The notes beneath the pieces are model-generated. The model made no database searches. It worked only from the letters and a program-made list of their open reading frames with translations, and was not told the origin of the DNA. This document shows, in pieces, positions 11,333-23,534 of a stretch of 64,000 nucleotides of DNA. Numbering within the stretch: position 1 is the stretch's first letter; each line of letters opens with the position of its first letter. The translations under genes were made by a program, and so were the position numbers. Source of the DNA: Trifolium pratense (taxonomy: Eukaryota; Streptophyta; Magnoliopsida; Fabales; Fabaceae); NCBI RefSeq assembly GCF_020283565.1, contig NC_060063.1:20898720-20962719 (forward strand), in the 5' to 3' direction.

Positions 11333-14300
11333 CAGGGCCGGTCCCGAGTATTTGGAGGCCTTGTTTGAAAATTAAAAATGAATCTTTAATAAAATTTTTT
11401 TTTTTTTTTTAAAAAAGTCATTTCTCTATTTAAATTGTAAATAACATAAAAAATAGTTATCATAGTAAATCTTTTTACTAGTAAAAGGAATGTTGAATTG
11501 CTCCTAGGCCTTCATTGTGATGATGTGACACCTCTAAAAAAACTCCATACTTTTATTGAAAATTTACCAACTTCTCTTAATTATTAAAAATATCTAAAAT
11601 AAAATTTATCCTCCACAAATTAAATTTCATGTCTAATGATTAATACATGAATAGAAAAAGAAACCCCCATAATTCCAAAAGACTATATTTTGGCATATAT
11701 AAAATGATAAATATGGATTAATAGAAAACGTAAATGACTAAATAATTAAGAGTAACCTAAATATCCATATACTTGCCCAAATAAAAAACTTAATTTGTAT
11801 ATATGGATCAATAAAACATTCATACGTAAAAACCAAAAAAATATATCCATATGTCACTAAAATATGTACATATAAATTATATGTATATATAATTTTTAGT
11901 ATTGTTATTAAATATGATATATAATCTAATTTTCTAAAAAAACCAAGATAAATCATATTAATATATTATTACACATTGCAAGAGGTTAAATCAACAATCA
12001 AACGATTAATTACAAGGGATAAAAACAATTATGATTGACCCTTAGGTATTCATATGATGCAACTATAACTGCAAAATTATTATTATTATATTATACAATT
12101 AACCTTCATGATTGTTGGAGTTCCTTTCAATAATTATATATAAAAAAAAAACTGTATGTTTTACCACAATGGTCTTTATAAATATTGATACTCACACATC
12201 ACTACTTGCTCATGGTCTCATATTTTGTAATCTTATTTTTTTCTTTTTTGTGTTTTCTAACCTTCTTTGTAGTAATTTCATCAAGTCATGTCTACTCTTG
12301 AGTAAATCAACTACACTATCTTATTGTTTCAAGGAAAAATGTAATTCTATTTTCAAATGTATTTTCCTCATTGTTTTTGGGATAGGTTCTTTTTTTTCTT
12401 TCAAATATAGCAATGAAATGTATATTCAAGAATAACATTGCGACAATGAAATATATATATAACTGCAATTTCTTAACTTTTTTTTAGTGGTACTTGGTTT
12501 TAATAGAGAAGATTTGGAAATGTAATACAAGTTGGTCGTATGAAGCAAATTTGGAAGAATTTAATCTCTACTTGGTTAGAGGTGTTTTCATATGCTTAAT
12601 CATCTTGGTTATGATATTCAAATTAGTGGATTGGGCTGGTACGAAGGTTTTCAAGTTTGCAATTGAGCTAAGTTGTATTTTAATTTCTTTATTACTTTTA
12701 GAATAAACTCATTTAAGTCACTAAGAAAAATCGTAAGATTCCATTTAGTTTCTAAGACAAATATTAAAAGTATCTCACTATCTACCTTAAATTTTGTTTG
12801 ATTGATGAAGGAAAAGTGGCGTAGCAATTTAGTCATTACTTTACAATTTATACTTTTTTATTACACCAACATTTTAACTACTAATTTTGATATTTCATTG
12901 CTTAAAAAGACACATAAAATTAAAGATGCAAACAAATTAAAGAGAGGATAGTGGCATAAACCTCACTAAGAAAAATAAAATTAAACCAAAATAGAAAAGA
13001 AAAAGAATTAAGCATATGGTGAAAATGATAAACGAAACCACTAGCTAAATAATTCTGACAAATAAAAGGCAAAGAAATCTTAATAAGTAATATAAAATGT
13101 TATATTATATTTATCTATTTTATTATTTAAATTACTCTCTAAGCATAATAGTATTTAGGAGATAAGATATTATAGTTATGAGTGAGTACATAGTGAGATA
13201 GTCTTAAGAATAAGATGACATGTTGAATGTTAAATTCTTATAATATCATGCAAACTAAAAAAAAGAAGAATAGCATTTCTTAATCTTTGTACTATCGAAC
13301 AGGTGGAGGGTGTTGAAAAAACGGTTATACTAAAAAAATGACCAACCAAAAAAAATGTAAAAAAACGATAGACTAAAAAAATTGGGAATAATAAAGTCTG
13401 CATAAAATTCCACCAAGTCAATATGTAAGAAGAAACTTCAAAAGAACGAGAGGGAAGTAAGTAGAAAAGCTACTTGATACCTTGAATTGCATAGAAGGAA
13501 ATAAACAGTTACGTTATTCGATATGTAATTTTCAAAAAACGAGATCACGCGTTAAATAAAAATATTTATATATGAATGCCTCCAACTCTATTGAAATAAA
13601 AGTATTTATATTCGCGAGGCATTTTTATTTAATTTATTTTTTATATTGTTCTAATTGTTTAAAGAATTTATTTATGAATCAAAAAACAAATAGAATACAT
13701 GACTTATTTCAAACAAAATTTTTTGTACTATACCATAATATAAAAGGAGAATACCAAATTAAACTATAGATTTTAGTTGAATATACCTTTTCAACAAAGT
13801 TGTTCTTAAATATGAAAATTATGAAGCCGAAACAAAAAAATTAAACGGTTAAAAAAGTTTTCAGTCGTCATAAATACCTTAATTTCGTTTTAGTTCATAT
13901 AAAAAATTTCAGTAAGTTTTGGTCCTTCGAATAATTTTCGTCACGATTTTTAGTCCATACTCTTAAGTCAACTCATATGTACTATTGAATATTTTGAAAT
14001 TTTTTTCCGCTGTCATATTTCAACATGTTATAAAAAATTATAAATTTTTGTGAGTGAATAAATTTTGAAATGTTTATAAGGACCAAAACTTGTTGAAATA
14101 TTTTATAGAGACTAAAAAAAAAATTTAAAATATTTATAGGGATTACTAAGAACTTATTTAACCCTAAATTAAATTAAAATGAACAAAAAAATATTATACA
14201 ATAAAAATCATATATTTTTATTTATTTTGTTCATATTATAGAAAAAAGATTCTAATAGTATATTTTATTTCTTACAAGTAATAAATTTTAATTTTATTAC

Positions 14301-14924
14301 AAATATAATAAATACATTTTTAGCTTTATACGAAAAAAATGCTTATTTCATTTTTTGTAAATATAAATTTTACGTTATTTTTTTTGTTGGGCCTCATGTT
14401 AAAATCCGCTTTAGGCCCCACATTATGTTGGGCCGGCTCTAACACATATACTAACATAATCATATTTTTAATTAGTATCTATCATTTAACTATATGTGAT
14501 TATACTTATCATAATTATTATTTTTCATTTATAAAAATATTTTAATTATATATTTTAATCGAACCCGTGCAACGCACGGGTTTATCCCTAGTAACATGTA
14601 AAACCAACATATTTTAATCAATAACATTAAAATACATCTTCAATCTAATATCATTATCAACTTTACATTTCCTTCGGAAAAAAAAACTTTCTTGTAATGT
14701 TGTTTCGTTTTTTACAATCAACCGCAAGTTACTTATAAAATTAAAAGTGTGTCTATTAAATTTTCTTTTTCTTGAGTAATAAAATATTTTTTGTAGTAAC
14801 AAAGTCATTAATTTTTTTTACATATATAAATTTTTTAATAAACCGATATAAACAATCAGAGGCCCCCTAAATGTTTGAGGCCCTCCGCGGTGGCACACCT
14901 TGCACACCCACAGGGCCGGCCCTG
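11333..14924. mobile_element. Non-autonomous hAT-type DNA transposon (3592 bp)
   Basis: The left end begins CAGGGCCGGTCCCGAG and the right end, reverse-complemented, begins CAGGGCCGGCCCTGTG, giving a 12-bp terminal inverted repeat with one mismatch. Subterminal motifs are also inverted (GGAGGCCTTGTTTGA against GGAGGGCCTCAAACA). The flanks are a perfect 8-bp duplication CATATGGC (11325-11332 and 14925-14932), the size expected for hAT. There is no transposase ORF; the interior is AT-rich with other element debris, including a Helitron-like 3' end and an inverted-repeat segment around 13850-14165. It lies about 0.6 kb upstream of the LSM1 5' UTR. Confidence 0.88.
14564..14592 (+). mobile_element. 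Helitron-like 3' terminus
   Basis: A perfect 7-bp stem hairpin, CCCGTGC-AAC-GCACGGG (14564-14580), is followed 7 nt later by CTAG and then T. This is the structure that ends plant Helitrons (hairpin, then CTRR before a T). The 5' end (TC after A) could not be placed; a start near 14437 (TCTAACACATATAC) is possible but is not preceded by A. It lies within the hAT element. Confidence 0.6.
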
Positions 14925-15540
14925 CATATGGCTCAGTTACACATCAATCTGGTTCAGTTAGTAAAATTTTGGACTTAAAATACCATTGTTTTGGACACTT
15001 GGCAGTTTCTCAGGCAAGGTTATTTTTGATTTTACCAGGGACATCAACTTTCTTATATTTTTATTGATTAACTATATTTTTTAGTTTGTGTGAAATGGTT
15101 AAAACAACTTATTTGTTACGAAGTTAGTAATTTTTTTTACTAAAAACAATGTGATCACATGAAAGACTTTATAGCTTACCTCACGTTCTAAGACATGTAT
15201 TATCATAAAATGTTTGAATGATATTTTTGATAATACCTATTTATAATTGACTATTTTCTTTTTCTAAAACCTAAAAATATATTAAAATAAACAACAAATA
15301 AATAATTTTTTGAAGAGTAAAATAATTGTCCATGTCAAAAGCAATTTTTTATCTATCTCTGAAGAAATAAAATATATGAAAATATTTTATTAATTGTACT
15401 TAAAAAAAATAATATATCTATCAAAATTGTTATTACTAATAATATTTTCTTAAAAAAAGAAGAAAAAAAAAATCAAAATCAAATATCGTGCAAAGTTCCA
15501 AACCAAACTGGTGAAGCACACAGGCTTGAAAGGTCAAACT
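14925..15540. other. LSM1 upstream region
   Basis: AT-rich DNA between the right end of the hAT element (its 8-bp duplication is 14925-14932) and the presumed start of LSM1 transcription. It presumably holds the LSM1 promoter. No unambiguous TATA box or other regulatory motif was recognised among the many A/T runs. Confidence 0.4.
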
Positions 15541-16137
15541 GGTAGTGAGTGAGAACTGTGCAACAACAACAAGCTTCCATTCTCACTCTCACTCTACAAA
15601 CAGAGAGAGAAACAAACAACCTTTCTTTCACCAAACTCATCGATCGAAAAGGTTCAATCTTATCCTTTTAACATTGTTAAACGCTTTTCAATTAACCCTT
15701 TTGTTTTTGTTTTCCCCTTTCATCAAAATAAAATAAGGGTTTGTCTTTTTCTTGTTAAAGTTTCAATTTTTGATTGAATTATGGGTTTTTTTTCTTAAGG
15801 GATTTTGGGTTGGACAAGTTAATTTTTTATTTTATATTTATATTCTATGAATCACGGAAGCTCCTCGAATTAGGCTGTCCCAATGTCCGACACGGACACC
15901 GGCACATGATTACATTGAATTATGTCAATCTTTTCAAATTATTATCGGTGTTACTGTCTGTCTATTTGTGTCCATATCTGTGTCCGTGTTTCATGCTTTA
16001 TAATGTGTATGTAGAAATCACAAATGTGCAAAGTTTTTGTGTATTTGAGATTATGGGGGTTAGAGTGAAATTGAATTTGAAGATGGATTTGGACCAAAGT
16101 TTGTTGCTTTTTCAGGTTTTACAAAAGAATTAGCTCA
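15541..16137 (+). other. LSM1 5' UTR with probable UTR intron
   Basis: A typical plant leader rich in CT and CAA (CAACAACAACAAGCTTCC, then CTCACTCTCACTCT) begins around 15545. A good donor (AAAAG|GTTCAATC, near 15649) and a good acceptor (TTTTTCAG|GTTTTAC, near 16115) would remove about 465 nt, leaving a short leader before the ATG at 16138. The intron contains one copy of a GTCGGACAC-type dispersed repeat (15872-15990). Inferred from sequence alone. Confidence 0.5.
15872..15990. repeat. Dispersed GTCCGACAC repeat, copy 1
   Basis: Contains CCGACACGGACACCGGCACA followed by TGATTACATTGAATTATG and then further GTGTCC motifs. The same core recurs at 33045-33180, and related inverted or diverged forms at 23316-23462 and 29226-29352. 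Probably a short non-autonomous element; no clear TSD. Confidence 0.6.
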
Positions 16138-19100
16138 ATGTCTTGGGCTTCCCCTGATGAGCTTTTACTCTCCACCTCTCTTGCTACATACCTTGACAGT
16201 AATATCTCTCTCTTTCTCTGATATTTTTCATGTTTTTGTTTATGTTCAAATATCACATGCAAATCTGTTGTATAGAGTAACTTGTCTTGAATTTATATGT
16301 TGTTTTTTTCCTGTTGCACTATAGACTGTTTCATTGTGGGATTTGTACATGAATTGTTGATTACAGTGGTTATAGTTTTTGTTTGATTTATAAAACCAAG
16401 ACATTGGACTCAAGTAGTTAATGAGCTCCCGGTAGGACGAATTGTTCTAGAAAATCTGAGTTTGATTCCTGGTCGGAACAATTTTTTGGCAGACTTTACT
16501 TACCGTGCGGCCAAATCTGGATTACCAGACCCCCTTCCCAGGGAACCAGAGGGTTAAAAAAAAAAAAAGCATTTTATAAACTAATACTAGTACTAGACAG
16601 ACATTCAATATATGATGAAAGGATGATGAGGTAAACCACTTAGACATACAATAACTGGTCCTGGAGTGTGTATACTTGTAAAGTAAATTCTTCTGTCAAT
16701 TGTGCAAAAAGGTTAACATGCATGTGTGTGATTGATTGAAGCACTGCACTCTACAAATAGTGTTTTACTTACATCACTGTATCTTGAATTCAACAATTGG
16801 ATTGTCACCCTGTTCCTTTCAAATGAAAATGTTGGAACTTGGCAGCTAATCACTGTCATCTTTTTTAATGTTTCTATAGTTTGTATGCTTTCTATGTAGC
16901 AATTTAGTTGTGAATTTATTAGTTCTTATGTATTTAATTTTTTGTTTAGTAGAGGTTGAAACCATTGAACTGAATAATGAGATATGGCAACAAATATTAA
17001 AAAGTTTATTCTAAATTATATATTTTTTGTTTTTGCAGAAAAACTTCTTGTCTTGTTGCGAGATGGTCGAAAACTTTTAGGTTTCTTACGCTCGTTTGAT
17101 CAATTTGGTAACTATTGATTCTAACTTGCATTCTTCTTTGTGATGTCTCTATTCTTCTTCTTATTGTTATTTCTATGTTAATATTAACTAATAATTTGAT
17201 GCGATGACCATTTGTAGCTAATGTTGTTCTAGAAGGTGCATGTGAACGAGTAATTGTTGGAGATCTTTACTGTGATGTGCCTTTAGGCCTTTATGTAATT
17301 CGTGGGGAAAATGTTGTCTTAATTGGAGAGCTGGTATGATTTGTTCTTGATTATTTCTGATCATTTGACAACGATTACATGTTTCTCAAAGGATCTTCAT
17401 AATTTTGTAATCTTTATGATTGGTTTAGGACTTGGGAAAGGAGGAACTTCCGCCACATATGACATGTGTGTCAGAGGCTGACATAAGAAAGGTTAGTTCA
17501 TCAACAGTTATTGATAAAACAATTGGATATTTATCTCTTAGTTTGAGGGCATGTGGATGTCGATCAAATAAGGGGTCTCTTGATGTGTCTTGAAGCAATG
17601 TTTTAGAAACTAGGTTAATCATTTAGGAATTTGGATTCCAACAGTAAATGTGCGACACATTTATTGATCTTGGTCATCTGATCTCAAATCAAACGGCATA
17701 AATTATGTAAAGATGATTTGGTGAAGGTATAATGTGATCCAACTCTTCTCAAATCGATAGCCGAGCTCAATAATGCATGTAACTGCATGTTCTTTAAATG
17801 CAGGGAATCTGTATCCCATATTTTGAGTATAGCTACATCAGTTTTAACAGGCTATTCACAGCTGTCATTAGTTAGAGTTAGTCTATAAATACTTGCTCTC
17901 CAACCGTATCTGGTAGAACAGACCATATATTTAGCTTTGTACCACTTCTCTTATGTATTAACAAACAGTTTTTTCTGGTAGAACAGACCTTACACTTGAC
18001 TGATGAATTAGTTTTAGGTTGAATAGGCCAGTTTTGTCCGGATTTCTAACCAATGCTTTATAATATTGCTTACCTACGACATGCTGGAAACTTTTTTTGC
18101 ATCGGTGGGATGGGATATGAGGGACATGACTAATTACTGAAACTTTGACTCATTTTTAGAAACTACTGACGGTTCTGTTTTGTTCTCTCTTCTAGTGAGA
18201 AATTGCCATGTGAACATGTACTTGTATATACTAGTTTCTGGTATTACTAGATATAATTGTTCCCCTACTTTTCTTTGAAGTGTATCACTATCTATCATTT
18301 CTTTCAAATCTGCTAGCTTCACTTTCATAGGGCCATTAACATGATTTTATGAGGATCATCTTTTCCTTCTTCCAACTAGTCCTTTGTTATCCATAGCAAA
18401 AGTATACATAAAACTTAGAAGAATCTTCCCTTTTCAATCGAACAAATATTTAACAACCATTTTCACATGGTGGGAAATATTTGGCTGAGCAACACATGTT
18501 ATCAAAATTCTCCACCAGTGCCTTCCAGTGTTGTCAATTGTCAAATATCGGCCATGGAAGATTGTGTTGGCAGAATTTTTGACAACTGCCATGGTCAATT
18601 TGTGAAGGATGGCGGCACCATACGTTTGATGGCAGATATGGCAGCTTAAAATGGCAGATTTCTGGTTTTCTGCCACTGATAACATTGAGTTAATCCTTGA
18701 GGACTTTAAATGCGCTGTGTACACCACAAGCTATTGTCGTATGTAATTATATGCCTAAGCTTGTGCAAGAGATGAACTATTACCCTTATAGTCTTATCGT
18801 TATAAAAGATCCAACAGCAAAGGTAGAGAACAAGTGAAAGTGATCAACTCGAAATTTTGATAAAGTAGGGTCCATTATATTTTTTTTGTAGTTTCAATGT
18901 ATGTGAACCTCTCTTACCCAACACCACCCGTGTCCATATCTGTAGTTACTAGATTTGCTAATCAACCTGCAGACTGCAAAACTGATCCTTGTGTGGTACA
19001 TGTGTAGAGGTCTTGAGATCACAATTTGAAGGGATGGACGGCACACTTAGTCAATGGACATTATACCATATACCCGAGAGTATGGTTACCTGTTAACTAT

Positions 19101-21748
19101 GCATGTAACACTTGAGTGGTGCTTAATTCACAGTTGTCCATAGGATTTGGCACAACAAATAGTATTTATACAAATAATGGTTATCAAACTCTCGAGTCAA
19201 CTCTTAGAACCATATTAACTCAGAATAATGATTCTTGTTAAAAAAAAACTCAGAATAATGAGTTTATGACCAAGTATCAAAATCAAGCTGACTTGCTACC
19301 AAAATCATTTTTATGTAAACTCAAGTAGATTCACATAGACTTCTCATTTATCATGGGTTCGAGGATGATTAACCGACCTTTGAAAGAATAGTTATTTTTT
19401 CCTTACATTCCTACAAGGCAATCTTTGAGTGTTGTGTCAAAAACCCGAAATGCAATTGCTAAATGATAAGGCTTTAGCGGAAAATATATGAACCTTACAA
19501 TTGTTGCAATCGACTTGGCACATGCATCTAACATTCTAATGCGAATCCATTTGCAAAGGAGGTGGATGATACTGCATTGAATCTCTAACCCAAAGCTATC
19601 TACATAAACAAAGTTATGAACTAAAACACATGAACAAATTCAGCATTGCTAGTTTGCAATACACCTAATAGGACAAAATGGTGATTGAATCCAACTCTAA
19701 TGTGCTCAAACCTAGCTCTAGTAGTGAGCTAAATCCAGCTCCAACAAGGGGAACCCAATCCCACTATCCATCCCTAATTAGTAATTTGAACATTGTGATT
19801 TTCAAGTTGTCCATTAATTTTCAACTCTTTATGCTCTTTTTGTGTGCTGAGCTGTGAATCTATCTTGTGACTTGTGAGTTTGTCCATCAATTTTCAATTA
19901 TGATTTGTGGCCTGGTGTTGCATTGTCAATAGGATGAACCCTGTTGTATAATCCACCTTAATTGAGGGCAGTCTTGCAATCTATTATTAGGCCACTTCAT
20001 CTGCCTTCGTAGCAACAATACTATACCTTTAGTGTGTTGGGTTGAGGGGACAGGTTTAGTCCCACATTTCTTATAGGTAAAGCCTTTGTATTGCTTATAC
20101 AGCTTGCACCGTTGACATCGTAAAGCCACTTTTGTGGGGATGAGTTAGACCTGAGCCCAAATTAAAATAATCGTGCAAGAGCCTATCCTAGATCTGTTGT
20201 TAGGTTAATTGCGTTGTGCGTGCTCCAAACCTGAGTATGAGGCGGGTGTTGGGAAAACTGGCTTAATTGTCGCAGTAAAGCTCTCTCAAGGCCCTATTTA
20301 CTTTGTGACAACACTTTCTATTTTCATTTTCTGTTTCACTTTATTTTTTGGTGAACCAAGGTATCCTCCTCGAAAGGATTAGTCTATGCAATGCAAAGAC
20401 TAATCCTTCGAGGTAAATGAGATCCATTTAAGGGATTGACATCTCCCAATAAATATATTTCAATACGCACCGCAGGGATTAAACCCAGGACCAAATGGTT
20501 AAAGGACCCAAGTATCTACCACATGTCTCACATGTTGGGTTTTTTTCTTTGTTTCACTTTTAATTACAACAAAATTGTCGCATTGTTTTCATTCTATTTC
20601 CAGTTTTCATGTTTGTACAAGAACCATGAACAAAAAATAAAGTTTTTTTCTGTACAAATTCTTTGAAAACAAGAAACAAATTGAAAACATGGTGGCTGTT
20701 TTGTAAATAAAATTGAAATTAGAAAATGATTTGGGCCCTTGGTTTGTCCGTTTGACGGGGTGGGTTTAGTTCCACGTCGCCTAGAGATATAGCCTTTATA
20801 GTGTTTTGTAGTGCTTATAAGGCTGGGGCAGTACTCAACATAAAATTTGGTTTTGTGGGTTTAGTTCCGCTGGTTGAGTTGGTGATTTCAATTTGGAAAA
20901 ATCGAGAAATAAATCCATCATGGCCAATGCTGCAGTGTTAAAATGCTTCCAAATAGTAAAAATTTACAAAAAAAATAAAATAAATTATTTGTGTCGATAT
21001 CATATTCTGAGTAGAAATGTCAGCTTTCCTTACATGATTGAGAGTTCTTATCTACAATTTATTCTTACTGATGAAATAAATCAGTTTCTGCATTTGTTTC
21101 TTATTGATAATCAAGGCTTAAATATGCAAGAGGTCCATGCACTTACGGGTCATTTGAGTTTTAGTCCCCGTATTTTAAAAATCTTTCATTTTGCCACTCC
21201 ACTTTCATTTTACTTTTAAAATGGTCGTTGGACGCATTTTTTTGTTGAAGTGGCACATTTTTTATAATGTGTCAGTTTCAGTATACTTAAAAATTACTTA
21301 TTTAAGGGTATTTTGTTCTACTCACTGCAAAATTAAATGAGTCGTCGATTCTAAAGTCCAGTCAACAGTGACACATCAGGAAAATTGTGCCATTTCAGCC
21401 AAACAAAGTGTCCGTGGACCATTTTTAAAGTAAAATGAAAGTGCAGTGGCAAAATAAAAGTTTTTTAAAATGCAGGGACTAAAACTCAAATGACTCGTAA
21501 GTGCAGGAACCTTTCGCATATTTAAGCCTTTGAAAATTTAGTTGTGACTTGTGATAGAGCATGCATGTAATATATATTACTTCAATTGAGTTGCGATTGT
21601 GTTTGGTGACTAGTAGTAGTATATTCATCAATGTTCTGTGTTGCTAATATACATTTGCTTCGTTTTTCAGGCACAAAAAGCAGAACGTGATGCTAGTGAT
21701 CTAAAGGGCACCATGAGGAAAAGGATGGAATTCCTTGATTTTGACTAA
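16138..21748 (+). CDS. LSM1: Sm-like protein LSM1 (128 aa, 5 coding exons)
   Basis: LSM1 is the subunit that defines the cytoplasmic LSM1-7 ring, which binds oligoadenylated mRNA 3' ends and promotes decapping and 5'-3' decay in P-bodies. Exons: 16138-16198, 17039-17107, 17218-17333, 17429-17491 and 21671-21748, all with GT-AG introns and matching phase (387 nt including stop). The protein starts MSWASPDELLLSTSLATYL. The Sm1 motif lies at about residues 21-52 (LLVLLRDGRKLLGFLRSFDQ) and Sm2 at 71-80 (IRGENVVLIG). The C-terminal helix ends KGTMRKRMEFLDFD. Length equals that of the Arabidopsis LSM1 proteins as I recall them. Family members usually have Thr where this has Phe36 (GFLRSF). Introns 2 and 3 are about 100 nt, while intron 4 is 4.18 kb and full of repeats. 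The ATG gives the conserved N-terminus, so the start is secure. Confidence 0.95.
16391..16568 (+). mobile_element. tRNA-derived SINE in LSM1 intron 1
   Basis: A pol III A box TAGTTAATGAG (16415-16425) fits TRGYNNANNNG exactly. A B box AGTTTGATTCC (16459-16469) lies about 33 nt downstream. A 13-A tail (16556-16568) closes the unit. Related, more decayed sequence without the long tail occurs near 30770-30850 upstream of LHCA5. The exact 5' end and target duplication were not resolved. Confidence 0.65.
18511..18690. repeat. Dispersed repeat in LSM1 intron 4, matching LHCA5 last intron
   Basis: The stretch TTGTCAAATATCGGCCATG, then GGCAGAATTTTTGACAACT and TTTGTGAAGGATGGCGG also occurs, slightly diverged, at 28475-28590. 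Short internal inverted segments (TTGTCAA / TTGACAA and GGCCATGG / CCATGG) suggest a MITE-like element. No reliable ends were identified. Confidence 0.6.
19995..20900. repeat. Mixed repeats in LSM1 intron 4
   Basis: Two related segments (about 20038-20130 and 20745-20850) share a GGGTTTAGTYCCAC block followed by a TAAAGCCTTT / TATAGCCTTTATA block and TTGCTTATA. Between them, 20455-20520 on the minus strand reads like a tRNA-derived SINE (B-box-like TGGGTTTAATCCC). An inverted pair CGAAAGGATTAGTC / GACTAATCCTTCG lies at 20371-20413. These are repeat remnants within the 4.2 kb intron; I see no coding sequence. Confidence 0.45.
21113..21530. mobile_element. MITE with long inverted ends, LSM1 intron 4
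   Basis: The ends are AAGGCTTAAATATGC and its exact inverse GCATATTTAAGCCTT. Subterminal parts are also inverted for over 100 bp (CATTTGAGTTTTAGTCCC against GGGACTAAAACTCAAATG). It is a foldback-type miniature element of 418 bp with no ORF. Target duplication is not evident, so the superfamily is left open. It ends about 140 bp before the final exon of LSM1. Confidence 0.75.
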
Positions 21749-23534
21749 AACTTCCTACCATCTTAATAATCAAGCTAGTAGTCATATATGCAAATTTTAA
21801 TGCAGCTATGACTCAAGTTGGATAACAATGGTTGGAAGGATAAGTAATATGGTTGATGTGCATTTATCTTCTTTAGGAATTAGCGAGACTCGAGACAGAA
21901 TACTTAACAGCTAATAGTTTTTTTTTTTTTTTTGTAATCGAGATCAAAATTGAAATTGATGTCTGGCTTCCTTATAGAGCAACCAGCAATCATCATTGAT
22001 TCATATCCTTAAATTGTTGCATGTGGATTATGTTAATGCATTTGGAGGCATGATGTTAATTGAGCTTTTAAATTATAGTTTCGTTTTAGATAATCAAACA
22101 TAGTAGTTAATATGATTTCTTGTTTGTACTCATTTACAAGGCTTTTATTTTTAGGTTGTGTTTTCTGCAGTTGTTATAGGTATGGTTTACAATTACAAAT
22201 AATATTAAAAGTATAAGATTATTATTAATCCCAATTATTTCATTGGACCAATAAAGTTACATCCCTCCAAAAATAAATATGAAATTCCAGTTGTCGATGT
22301 CACATTCCTTCACTGACAATGTTCTTAGATTCTATTTTTTATCCCTTGCATTTCATCTGAGTAACTTTGTGATTACTAATTGATTATTTTAGAACTATTT
22401 ATTTATTTTTAAACCTCACAATGTACTTAGATTCTATTTTTTATGACAGGACCTTTTTTAAGCAGCAATTCATAATCGCTCTTCTTTCTGCAACAAATTG
22501 CTCATAATCTCCCCATCTATCAAAAGATATCTTTCGGTAGTGTAATTTGTATTAGAAGATATTGTCAGGTAGTGCAATTTTTTCTTGGTTAGTGTATGGT
22601 TCTTAAATCCTGTTCGACGCAATTCAACGGGTGGTGATTAAGAAAATTTGCTTTCACGCTCTCTAGCCTTCTCCTGCGCCCCCTAAATCTTCTAAAATAC
22701 CCTCTGTTCAAGTTCACCTTTTAAGATTTGAACATTTCCTATAGATGAAATTTCAGAATTTTATATGTTTATCTTTTTAAATGTAGAACATCTCCCACAT
22801 TAGTGGTACTCCTTTTCACTTCAATTAATATGTTTTATAAACACATTAGTTATTCAATGAATCTGAATTATAGCCTGAGGGAGTATAAAAATAATTTTAC
22901 ACAAGAAAGAACAATTGAATTGGGGAGTGAGAATGAGGGTACAATATATTACAAACAGAATCAATCTCCTGTATTTGATATTTGGTATACATAACAAGAA
23001 AACTATAAAAAAAATTCCTAAAATGGTTTTTACAAACTTAAAAAATGTTTTCCTAAATGAGGCTAAGCTTGGACTTGAATTTCAAAAGGCCACTTACATG
23101 AGAATCACTTCAAGTTTCAACTCCTCTTGAAATATGACACTTCACTTTCATAATTTAATCTAAGTACTAAGATCATGATATATGAACATAAAATACATCT
23201 ATCGACAACCTTTACATAAACCAAACTGCTGTATGAAGCTATCCAATTCCAATCTTTCACCCTTTCAACCCTTTTTCTTCTTTCTTCCTTCTTTGTCTAG
23301 TGCTTGTTTCTCTATTATGGACACCAGACACGACACTAACACTGACACGTCGACATTAATGATAATTTAAAATTTGAAGAAATTTAATGTAACGACATGT
23401 GTCGGTGTTGTGCTGGACACCAGACACACATTCAATCTGAGGTGTCGATACAACATAGGTAATATTTCCAATTTGCCTGCAATTCTCAGCTAAAAAGTAA
23501 CTTTTGAACTAAGCCATCTTTATTGACATAATCT
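21749..23534. other. LSM1 3' UTR and intergenic region
   Basis: LSM1 3' UTR presumably occupies the first few hundred bases. A short duplicated phrase, CTTAGATTCTATTTTTTAT, occurs at 22325 and 22430. Apart from the dispersed repeat at 23316-23462 no gene or element end was recognised. The region separates the convergent LSM1 (+) and PRK3-like (-) genes. Confidence 0.5.
23316..23462. repeat. Dispersed GTCGGACAC-type repeat, copy 2
   Basis: Contains GACACCAGACACGACACTAA and, about 65 bp on, GACATGTGTCGGTGTTGTGC followed by TGGACACCAGACACA, making an imperfect inverted arrangement. It shares the core with the other copies listed and lies just 3' of the PRK3-like gene. Confidence 0.55.
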
